From assembly GCA_963548155.1 (NCBI GenBank), contig CAUUTP010000111.1, positions 1 to 5,311 on the forward strand: a stretch of DNA of 5,311 bases. The letters are read 5' to 3'. The notes under the pieces are model-generated. The model saw nothing but the letters and a program-made list of their open reading frames with translations, was not told the origin of the DNA and did no database searches. The position numbers and the translations under genes were made by a program. Below, one piece after another: positions 1 through 4,116 of this stretch. The DNA is from Eikenella sp963548155 (GTDB lineage: Bacteria > Pseudomonadota > Gammaproteobacteria > Burkholderiales > Neisseriaceae). Numbering within the stretch: position 1 is the stretch's first letter; each line of letters begins with the position of its first letter.

Positions 1-54
1 ATTTAGGTTCTGGCGCCGAGAGGTGTGAGAGTTCGAGTCTCTCCGTCCGCACCA
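1..54 (+). tRNA. tRNA-Leu (anticodon UAG), 3' part only
   Basis: The 5' half of the gene lies outside the window. The anticodon loop TTTAGGT is at 2-8 with anticodon TAG at 4-6, followed by the 3' strand of the anticodon stem (9-13). A long variable arm (about 14-26) is typical of class II tRNAs such as Leu. The T arm is a perfect stem, GAGAG (27-31) with CTCTC (39-43), around loop TTCGAGT (32-38). The 3' acceptor strand CGTCCGC (44-50) is followed by discriminator A51 and an encoded CCA (52-54). UAG reads CUA/CUN leucine codons. A P4-type integrase gene starts 223 bp downstream in the same orientation, so the 3' end of this tRNA is the likely integration target. The intact 3' end implies that the element restores the tRNA sequence on integration. 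Confidence 0.93.
27..54 (+). other. Probable attachment site core (attL/attR side) in the tRNA-Leu 3' end
   Basis: P4-family integrases normally recombine within the 3' half of tRNA genes, using a core between the T-loop and the CCA end. The tRNA here lies directly before such an integrase, so this segment is the predicted shared core. The other junction is outside the window, so the exact extent of the duplicated core cannot be read. The position is inferred from tRNA structure and family behaviour. Confidence 0.55.
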
Positions 55-60
55 TCAAAC

Positions 61-92
61 AAAAACAGCCCAATTTTTCGGGCTGTTTTTTT
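61..92 (+). terminator. Rho-independent terminator of the tRNA-Leu transcript
   Basis: AAAAACAGCCC (61-71) pairs perfectly with GGGCTGTTTTT (80-90) around an 8-base loop, and the T run continues to position 92. It starts six bases after the tRNA CCA end. It therefore ends the tRNA transcript and shields the integrase promoter region from read-through. Because of the A-tract on the left arm it could also work in reverse orientation. Confidence 0.88.
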
Positions 93-94
93 AC

Positions 95-114
95 GTCTAA
101 CGCCATCCAATGCA
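95..114 (+). repeat. Decamer repeat array A (2 units), candidate integrase arm sites
   Basis: Two adjacent 10-bp units, GTCTAACGCC (95-104) and ATCCAATGCA (105-114), match the consensus of the arrays at 182-211 and 1561-1600 (roughly G-Y-C-T-A-A-Y-G-C-C). The first unit is a strong match and the second is degenerate. The array lies between the tRNA att core and the integrase gene, where arm-type binding sites of tyrosine integrases are usually found. Function is inferred from position and periodicity. Confidence 0.5.
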
Positions 115-181
115 ATTAGCCAAATCCAATACAGGTAAGGCTTTCAGGCTGATTCAAGCTATCCTTTCTCTTTCCTTGCTA

Positions 182-211
182 AGCTAATCCCGTCTAATGC
201 CGTCTAATTGA
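182..211 (+). repeat. Decamer repeat array B (3 tandem units) just upstream of the int promoter
   Basis: Three head-to-tail 10-bp units are seen: AGCTAATCCC (182-191), GTCTAATGCC (192-201) and GTCTAATTGA (202-211), each with TAAT at unit positions 4-7. A spacing of one helical turn puts all units on the same face of the DNA, as expected for cooperative protein binding. The last unit overlaps the proposed -35 element of the integrase promoter (208-213), so a protein bound here could also control int transcription. Likely arm-type integrase sites; binding by AlpA is the alternative. Confidence 0.6.
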
Positions 212-236
212 ATTGCCCCTTTTATGGGGGTATGAT
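208..236 (+). promoter_or_regulatory. Predicted sigma-70 promoter of the integrase gene
   Basis: TTGAAT (208-213) is a fair -35, 17 bp before TATGAT (231-236), which matches the -10 consensus at five of six positions. Transcription would start near 243. That places the TTG codon at 236 upstream of the transcript start and favours ATG 278 as the integrase start. The -35 overlaps decamer array B and the -10 lies between two GGGGGTAT repeats, so the promoter is embedded in possible operator sequence. Confidence 0.5.
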
Positions 237-274
237 TGGGGGTATCCAGAAAATACCCTCAAAAATATACCCCC
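226..274 (+). promoter_or_regulatory. Nested inverted repeats over the int promoter and leader (candidate operator)
   Basis: GGGGGTAT occurs at 226-233 and again at 238-245. The complementary ATACCCCC lies at 267-274 and a shorter ATACCC at 253-258. The copies can pair as an outer arm (226-233 with 267-274) and an inner arm (240-245 with 253-258, 7-base loop). The block straddles the predicted -10 and transcript start and ends three bases before ATG 278, where no Shine-Dalgarno sequence is visible. This suggests an autoregulatory operator, or an RNA hairpin affecting integrase translation. The repeats are directly visible; the function is inferred. Confidence 0.5.
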
Positions 275-277
275 AGA

Positions 278-1510
278 ATGCCCCTGAACGACCGCCAAAT
301 CAAGAACGCGAAACCTACCGGCACAGGAAAGAAAGCCAAGCTGTTTGACGGTGGTGGCCTGTATCTGGAAGTTACCCCGGCAGGTGGCAAAATCTTCCGC
401 CTGAAATACCGTATCGATGGTAAAGAAAAAACGCTGACTATCGGCAAGTATCCTGCCGTTTCGCTTTCCGAAGCGAGGCAGGAGGCAGAGAACGCCCGCC
501 GCCTGCTTTCAAGCGGACAAGACCCCGCCACCGCCAAGCAACAGGCCAAACAGGAAAGGCAGGCGGCCTTGCTGAATACCTTTGCCGCCCTTACCCGCCG
601 CTGGCACGCCGACAATCTGCACCGCTGGAAGCCGAACCATGCAGAGCGCATCATGCGTTATTTTGAAACTGACGTTTTCCCGCTGATTGGAGAAATACCG
701 ATAGACAGCATCACGGTAGGGCAAATCAAACAAGTTTTAGACCGTATCACAGCGCGGGGCGTGAGCAACACCGCCGAAAAAGTAAGGGAATGGATAGGTG
801 CGGTTTTCGATTATGCGGCCATGCTGGAAGTAACCGACCGCAACCCCGCCCGTGCATTGCGCAAATACATTGCCAAACAACCGCCCAAAAACCGTGCAGC
901 CCTGCCGCGTGAAGAACTGACCGAGTTTTACCGCCGCCTGATACTGGCCGAGATTGACCCAGCAAATAAAATCGCCCTATTGCTGCTGATGCTGGTGTTT
1001 GTACGTAATACCGAACTACGCGGCGGACAATGGGCAGAAGTAGATTTTGCCGCAGCGCAATGGGTTATTCCCGCCGAACGTATGAAGCACGAGAAGACCG
1101 CCCCCAAGCCGCCGCACACCGTGCCGCTTTCCGATTGGGCGTTGGAGCTGTTGCGGGAGCTGCAAGACTTAACCGGCAATACCCCCTATCTGTTCCCCAG
1201 CCGTACCAAACAAAACGGCCATATCAGCGAAAACACCCTAGGCAAAATCATGAACGGCATGGGCTATAAGGGCATTGCCACCCCGCACGGCTTCCGCAGC
1301 TTGGCAAGCAGCATACTGAACGAGCAGGGCTACAACCCCGACGCCATCGAACGCCAGCTAGCCCACGTTGAAGAAAATCGGATTAAGGCCGCCTACAATC
1401 GGGCGGAATATCTGGCCGAGCAACGGGAGATGATGCAATGGTATTCAGACTATCTGCGGGAGCGATACCGCCAAGCCCAAGCCTTGATTGAAACAGGCGG
1501 TGTTACCTGA
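278..1510 (+). CDS. int: P4-type tyrosine recombinase / integrase, 410 aa
   Basis: This site-specific recombinase should insert and excise the element at the adjacent tRNA-Leu. Numbering is from ATG 278. An N-terminal arm-DNA-binding domain (DUF4102 type) spans about residues 1-90, with the hallmark LFDGGGLYLEVTPAGGK and the SLSEAR segment. A core-binding SAM-like domain lies at about 100-195 and the catalytic domain at about 210-390. Catalytic residues are visible: R248 (TELR), H337 and R340 (HGFR), H363 (QLAH) and the nucleophile Y373 (AAYNRAEY). Length is normal for the family. The frame is open upstream to TTG 236, but family proteins begin like MPLNDRQIKNAKP, and that TTG lies before the predicted transcript start, so ATG 278 is preferred. 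One oddity is VRNTELR where the family usually has VRPGELR; the catalytic Arg is kept. The stop overlaps a partial DUS-like sequence. Confidence 0.96.
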   Translation: MPLNDRQIKNAKPTGTGKKAKLFDGGGLYLEVTPAGGKIFRLKYRIDGKEKTLTIGKYPAVSLSEARQEAENARRLLSSGQDPATAKQQAKQERQAALLNTFAALTRRWHADNLHRWKPNHAERIMRYFETDVFPLIGEIPIDSITVGQIKQVLDRITARGVSNTAEKVREWIGAVFDYAAMLEVTDRNPARALRKYIAKQPPKNRAALPREELTEFYRRLILAEIDPANKIALLLLMLVFVRNTELRGGQWAEVDFAAAQWVIPAERMKHEKTAPKPPHTVPLSDWALELLRELQDLTGNTPYLFPSRTKQNGHISENTLGKIMNGMGYKGIATPHGFRSLASSILNEQGYNPDAIERQLAHVEENRIKAAYNRAEYLAEQREMMQWYSDYLRERYRQAQALIETGGVT

Positions 1511-1511
1511 A
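1502..1511 (+). other. Degenerate DUS-like sequence at the int stop codon
   Basis: GTTACCTGAA matches nine of ten bases of the Eikenella-type DUS core GCTACCTGAA. Its TGA is the integrase stop codon. Such placement resembles the perfect copy at 4091-4102, which also supplies a stop codon. A single mismatch in the core may weaken uptake function, and chance occurrence is possible. Confidence 0.3.
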
Positions 1512-1518
1512 AAACAAG

Positions 1519-1547
1519 ACGCCAGCAGGCGGGCTGGTGTTTTATTT
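1519..1547 (+). terminator. Rho-independent terminator after the integrase gene
   Basis: ACGCCAGC (1519-1526) pairs with GCTGGTGT (1533-1540), an 8-bp stem with one G-U pair around a 6-base loop, followed by a T-rich tail (TTTATTT). It begins nine bases after the integrase stop. It separates int from the downstream cargo genes, so those probably have their own promoter. Confidence 0.75.
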
Positions 1548-1560
1548 CGCTTCGCATTAT

Positions 1561-1600
1561 CCTTAATCCAGCCTAATGCTGTATAACGCCGTATTGTGTA
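1561..1600 (+). repeat. Decamer repeat array C (4 units) downstream of int
   Basis: Four 10-bp units in register are seen: CCTTAATCCA, GCCTAATGCT, GTATAACGCC and GTATTGTGTA. The first three share TAAT or TAAC at unit positions 4-7, as in array B, and the fourth is decayed. The segment 1573-1586 matches 194-207 of array B at 12 of 14 bases. Integrase arm sites on the far side of the int gene would be unusual. The array may alternatively serve excision, control of the downstream ORF, or an iteron-like role. No other feature explains this stretch. Confidence 0.5.
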
Positions 1601-1645
1601 GATAGCGGCAAGACAACGGAAACAAACGAACAAAAGGAGAACACC

Positions 1646-1828
1646 ATGCCAGTCATCGTCACAGACAACGCACTAGAGGCGCTGCGAAGCCTGAATTATC
1701 CCGATACCGCCGCCGATATAGAGCTGGAAATTCCCCCACGCAGCAAAGCGCAACGCCCGCCCGTGGATTTTGCGGAGGCTTCCCGGCTTGAACCTATTTC
1801 AAGCTACCTGAAAATTATTTTTGGATAG
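1646..1828 (+). CDS. Small hypothetical protein, 60 aa, possibly a truncated remnant
   Basis: ATG 1646 is preceded by a strong Shine-Dalgarno sequence AAGGAGA (1634-1640) at good spacing, so translation is likely. I do not recognise the protein. Residues 1-45 are hydrophilic, with a short N-terminal hydrophobic stretch (PVIV) and a Pro/Arg/Lys-rich middle (PPRSKAQRPP). No signal peptide or membrane segment is evident. The last eight residues (SSYLKIIFG region) are read through a DUS-like sequence (1801-1812) into AT-rich DNA, unlike the GC-rich first 50 codons. The C-terminus may therefore be an accidental extension of a gene cut off by recombination at that point. The AT-rich gene follows after eight bases. 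Confidence 0.55.
   Translation: MPVIVTDNALEALRSLNYPDTAADIELEIPPRSKAQRPPVDFAEASRLEPISSYLKIIFG
1801..1812 (+). other. DUS-like sequence (11/12) at the border of the AT-rich gene
   Basis: AAGCTACCTGAA differs from AGGCTACCTGAA only at its second base, leaving the 10-bp core GCTACCTGAA intact. It sits where base composition drops from GC-rich to AT-rich, inside the last codons of the 60-aa ORF. A DUS marks DNA for uptake during natural transformation in Neisseriaceae. This suggests that the neighbouring DNA may have moved by that route. Confidence 0.6.
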
Positions 1829-1836
1829 GGTTTGGA

Positions 1837-2505
1837 ATGGGCTTTATTTCCTCTGAAATCAACAAAGAGCATGACAAATATATTTTGTTGGGAGATATTA
1901 TCCGATTAGTTGGAATATTAGAGGGAGGTACTTGCAGCTTGCAAGAGATAGCAACCTTTTTGCTTAACAAATACGAAGATAACTGCTTTGACGATAATTG
2001 TTTTGATTATGTTGATAAACTTGCATTTAGAAGGCGAGCTGGAAGATATATACCTATTGATGAAACTAGGTATCTATACAAATTCCTTTGTCTTGTTCTC
2101 CGATATGACCGACTTGATTATTTTGACTCTGTAAAAGAACCATTAATCGCAAAGGAGTATAAAAAATATCGGTATATTTGCTTAGAGAAAGCAAAAGTAG
2201 TCAACTTTTTACAAAATATATGTGTGCTGCCATACTTACCAGTGGGAGCAGATAAGACTAGCCGCGTATCACAGGCAAAAATAAAGCGAGAAGTTCCGGA
2301 TAGTTTCGAGCAGATAAATGACAGGACAACATTTCTCAATCTCATTTATGTTATGAAAGAAACTTTGATTGATAAAGGAATATTTCCAAACCAAGCAGCA
2401 GTTATCGAATATATTGTAAATGAATTTGATGAACCGGGATTATCTGAAAGTAACCTAAAAGCCAAATTTGCCGAGGCAAACCGCCGACACACAATTAAAG
2501 GCTGA
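1837..2505 (+). CDS. AT-rich accessory protein of unknown function, 222 aa (cargo gene)
   Basis: ATG 1837 follows a weak ribosome site (ATAGGG/TTTGGA) eight bases after the previous stop. No domain is recognised with certainty. Visible features are a helical N-terminal part (residues 13-47, DIIRLVGIL and SLQEIATFLLNKYE, possibly a winged-helix-like start), a tandem DNCFD-DNCFD at 48-57, and an aromatic and Lys/Arg-rich middle. The C-terminal region, about 155-215, reads TTFLNLIYVMKETLIDKG then AAVIEYIVNEF then GLSESNLKAKFAEA. It resembles the tail of many phage and island proteins that end in a small helical DNA-binding-like segment; this similarity is an impression only. No signal peptide is seen. 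Sampled 60-bp lines have only about 23-28% GC against over 55% in neighbours, except the last 45 bases, which are GC-rich. This indicates foreign origin and perhaps a chimeric 3' end. Its position after int suits cargo such as a defence or fitness gene, but no such function is shown. Confidence 0.8.
   Translation: MGFISSEINKEHDKYILLGDIIRLVGILEGGTCSLQEIATFLLNKYEDNCFDDNCFDYVDKLAFRRRAGRYIPIDETRYLYKFLCLVLRYDRLDYFDSVKEPLIAKEYKKYRYICLEKAKVVNFLQNICVLPYLPVGADKTSRVSQAKIKREVPDSFEQINDRTTFLNLIYVMKETLIDKGIFPNQAAVIEYIVNEFDEPGLSESNLKAKFAEANRRHTIKG
1978..2007 (+). repeat. Tandem 15-bp duplication encoding DNCFD twice
   Basis: GATAACTGCTTTGAC (1978-1992) is followed directly by GATAATTGTTTTGAT (1993-2007). 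The copies differ at three positions. All three are C-to-T at third codon positions, so the encoded pentapeptide DNCFD is unchanged (residues 48-52 and 53-57 of the AT-rich gene). Confidence 0.7.
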
Positions 2506-2526
2506 TGACCTGCGCTGTACTTCTGA

Positions 2527-2557
2527 CTAGACCAAGATTAGACCGTAAAAAGTCTAA
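2527..2557. repeat. TAGACC / GTCTAA repeats upstream of alpA
   Basis: CTAGACC (2527-2533) and TTAGACC (2538-2544) are direct copies 11 bp apart, and GTCTAA (2552-2557) is the inverted copy. TTAGAC and GTCTAA could form a 6-bp stem with an 8-base loop. GTCTAA is also the core of the decamer units near int (95-100, 192-197, 202-207). This may therefore be a further binding region for the integrase or for AlpA, placed before the alpA gene. Confidence 0.4.
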
Positions 2558-2565
2558 CTGTACTG

Positions 2566-2593
2566 AAGCCGCCCACGAGGCGGCTTATTCTTT
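2566..2593 (+). terminator. Rho-independent terminator after the AT-rich gene
   Basis: AAGCCGCC (2566-2573) pairs perfectly with GGCGGCTT (2579-2586) around the 5-base loop CACGA, followed by TTATTCTTT. It lies 60 bases after the cargo gene stop and 39 bases before the alpA start. It divides the cargo block from the downstream operon. I see no convincing promoter between it and alpA, so the operon promoter may lie before or within the TAGACC repeats, with partial read-through. Confidence 0.78.
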
Positions 2594-2631
2594 GCCCCGT
2601 TATCCAACAACAGCTAACGAGGTATCAAACC

Positions 2632-2832
2632 ATGCAACAAAGCATCATCCGCCCCAAACAAGCCGCCGCCCTGTTCGGCGTTTCCCTCTCCACCCTTTGG
2701 AACTGGAACAACCCCAAGCACCGGCTATACCGCCCCGACTTTCCCAAACCCTTCAAAGTTTCCGCCAATACCACCGGCTGGCTGCAATCCGAGATTGACG
2801 GCTACATCTGCAAGCTGGCCGAGAACCGCTAG
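2632..2832 (+). CDS. alpA: AlpA-family phage regulatory protein / excisionase-like, 66 aa
   Basis: AlpA proteins are small DNA-binding regulators of P4-like elements that activate int transcription or act as excision factors. The protein shows an N-terminal helix-turn-helix (about residues 6-27, RPKQAAALFGVSLSTLWNW), then the family's PDFPKPFKV wing segment (about 35-43) and the TGWLQSEIDGYI helix (about 48-59). Length is typical. ATG 2632 has a CGAGG-type ribosome site at 2618-2622. It begins the downstream run of co-directional genes. The TAGACC repeats just upstream and decamer arrays A-C are candidate targets. Given the nearby integrase, a role in excision or int control is likely. Assignment rests on motif recognition. 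Confidence 0.9.
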   Translation: MQQSIIRPKQAAALFGVSLSTLWNWNNPKHRLYRPDFPKPFKVSANTTGWLQSEIDGYICKLAENR

Positions 2833-2843
2833 GGAGGCAGGCC

Positions 2844-3143
2844 ATGCAAAACAAAAACCGCCCGAACGCCAAGCATCCGAACGGCCAAACAAAGGGAATT
2901 ACCACTACCCGCCATTCTACCATCCCTACGCAAAACCAGCGCATCCTCTCCGCCCTGCAGAGCGGGCAAAGCCTGACCGCCTACGATATGCACCAAATGG
3001 GCATCATGGGCTGCAACGCCCGCATCTGCGAACTGCGGCAGGCGGGGCACAACATCATCTGCATCATGGAACGGACAAGAAACCAGTTCGGCCAAACCGT
3101 GAAACGCGGGCGTTACTGGTTAATGCCGGAGGGCAGGGCATGA
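2844..3143 (+). CDS. Small helix-turn-helix DNA-binding protein (HTH_39-like), 99 aa
   Basis: Residues 29-70 read like the phage helix-turn-helix family often labelled HTH_39: TQNQRILSALQSGQSLTAYDM, then NARICELRQAGHNIIC, where the second helix carries the xxRIxELRQAGH signature. A short beta wing follows (RGRYWL, about 89-93). The first 28 residues are polar and probably disordered. ATG 2844 has GGAGG at 2833-2837, spaced six bases. The gene begins 11 bp after alpA, and its stop overlaps the start of the KilA-N gene in an ATGA arrangement, implying translational coupling. A transcriptional regulator of the element is the likely role; DNA replication or packaging accessory is possible. Confidence 0.85.
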   Translation: MQNKNRPNAKHPNGQTKGITTTRHSTIPTQNQRILSALQSGQSLTAYDMHQMGIMGCNARICELRQAGHNIICIMERTRNQFGQTVKRGRYWLMPEGRA

Positions 3144-3817
3144 ACATCCTCAAACTGGACTACCAAGGCCTGCCCGTCCATGCCAACCGCGAAGCATGGT
3201 TTAACGCCACCGGGATAGCCGAGCAACACGGTAAACGGCTGGATAACTTCTTCAGCCTGAAACGCACGCAGCAATACATTCAGGCATTGGCCAAACGGAA
3301 AGGTTTAATTCCCTGCGATTCAAGGGAATTAAAAACTCCCTTCAACCCTGCCGACTATCCCGCCCTAATCCAAACCCGAAGAGGGCGGTACAACAGCGGA
3401 ACATGGTTGCATCCCGACCTGATGATATGTTTTGCCCGCTTTATCAGCTTGGACTTTGAAATATGGGTAGACCAAACCATCAAAGCCCTGCTGATAGACG
3501 GCAAAGACTGGCAACCCGCCCGCAAGGAGGCCGCAGACGGTTACCGCCTAATGAGCGAAGTTATCCATGAAGTCAATCTTGCAGGCGGCGGCACGGCCAG
3601 CCGTTTCAGCTACATGAACGAAGCACGGCGCATCAACCGGGCATTAACCGGCAAATGGGGCGGGCTAGACCGCAACAGCCTGACCACCGAACAACTGCGC
3701 ACGCTTCGGCGGCTGGAAGTGAAGAATGCCGCGTTGTACATGATGGGCAAACCGGCACATGAAAGGGATTGTGAACTGGCCGCCATCGACAACCAACCCC
3801 AAGGAGCATTGCAATGA
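3140..3817 (+). CDS. KilA-N domain protein, 225 aa
   Basis: A KilA-N domain fills about residues 4-120: DYQGLPVHANREAWFNATGIAEQ (early strands and helix), LDNFFSLKRTQQYI, and the diagnostic GTWLHPDLMICFARFISLDFEIWVDQTI at about 87-114. KilA-N is a DNA-binding fold of phages and large DNA viruses, often in regulators or anti-repressors. The C-terminal part (about 125-215), with FSYMNEARRINRALTGKWGGLDRNSLTTEQLRTLRRLE, looks like a separate helical domain that recurs at the end of phage regulatory proteins. ATG 3140 is chosen because it has GGAGGG six bases upstream and overlaps the previous stop. The frame is open back to 2795, but that segment runs through the HTH gene in another frame. The stop overlaps the next start. 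Expected to be a cytoplasmic DNA-binding protein; exact role unknown. Confidence 0.9.
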   Translation: MNILKLDYQGLPVHANREAWFNATGIAEQHGKRLDNFFSLKRTQQYIQALAKRKGLIPCDSRELKTPFNPADYPALIQTRRGRYNSGTWLHPDLMICFARFISLDFEIWVDQTIKALLIDGKDWQPARKEAADGYRLMSEVIHEVNLAGGGTASRFSYMNEARRINRALTGKWGGLDRNSLTTEQLRTLRRLEVKNAALYMMGKPAHERDCELAAIDNQPQGALQ

Positions 3818-4101
3818 GCCAACCCCAGCACCCTTACCGCCACGGCTGCCCCATCTGCCATATCACGAAAACCCGCCTGCCATTCTGCATCCACCGCAAA
3901 CACCAGCGCATCATCGCCATGATGGCGCTGTTCCGGTACGAGCGCGATTTAATCGAGCATCTGGCCGGAGAGCTTGGCGACTTGGCACAAGACTTTGCCG
4001 AGCCGCAACGCCACCGCCTCGCCGCCATCCTAGCCCACCATCTGGCCGAAGCAGACCACTACCTAGGCAAACTTGGCAGGCTGCTGAACAAGGCTACCTG
4101 A
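3814..4101 (+). CDS. Small Cys/His-rich hypothetical protein, 95 aa, possible zinc-binding N-terminus
   Basis: I do not recognise a family. Residues 10-30 contain C12-x2-C15, C25, and H16, H27 and H30, a plausible single zinc-binding knuckle. The rest (about 31-92) is strongly helical, with a run from MMALFRYERDLIEHLAGELGDLAQDF to HRLAAILAHHLAEADHYLGKLGRLL, suggesting a helical hairpin or coiled coil. ATG 3814 has AAGGAG at 3801-3806 and overlaps the KilA-N stop as ATGA, so it is probably translated in coupling with it. Its own stop codon lies inside a perfect DUS (4091-4102). Its place between KilA-N and the terminase-like genes suggests a regulatory or packaging accessory, which is only inference. 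Confidence 0.75.
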   Translation: MSQPQHPYRHGCPICHITKTRLPFCIHRKHQRIIAMMALFRYERDLIEHLAGELGDLAQDFAEPQRHRLAAILAHHLAEADHYLGKLGRLLNKAT

Positions 4102-4102
4102 A
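4091..4102 (+). other. DNA uptake sequence, Eikenella dialect (perfect 12-mer)
   Basis: AGGCTACCTGAA is an exact match to the Eikenella-type DUS as I know it. Its TGA forms the stop codon of the 95-aa protein. In Neisseriaceae this word is bound by the minor pilin ComP during DNA uptake. Its presence within the element points to an Eikenella-like host and to long residence or repeated exchange by transformation. Confidence 0.85.
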
Positions 4103-4116
4103 ACCGGAGAACTGCT

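Noticed and set aside
142..155. TTCAGGCTGATT as a possible reverse-orientation DUS
   Set aside because: Only the TTCAGG end matches the reverse complement of the Eikenella-type DUS; the rest does not fit.
236..277. Upstream in-frame extension of the integrase from TTG 236 (14 extra residues)
   Set aside because: Family members start at the equivalent of M1 of ATG 278. The TTG lies before the predicted transcript start, and the extension is encoded by the inverted-repeat operator region.
259..654. 131-codon minus-strand ORF opposite the integrase 5' end
   Set aside because: It lies opposite a conserved integrase domain. The Arg/Ser/Cys-rich translation looks like a shadow.
1561..1600. Decamer array C as a CRISPR array
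   Set aside because: Units are 10 bp and directly adjacent with no spacers, and no cas-like gene is present.
2505..2798. 97-codon ORF on the + strand starting at the cargo gene stop
   Set aside because: It spans a terminator and runs out of frame through alpA with a His/Pro/Arg-rich shadow-like translation. The alpA frame has clear family motifs.
2795..3139. Long N-terminal extension of the KilA-N protein in its open frame
   Set aside because: The segment overlaps the HTH gene in another frame, has a low-complexity Pro/Arg/His translation and no ribosome site. ATG 3140 has a strong site and a coupled ATGA start.
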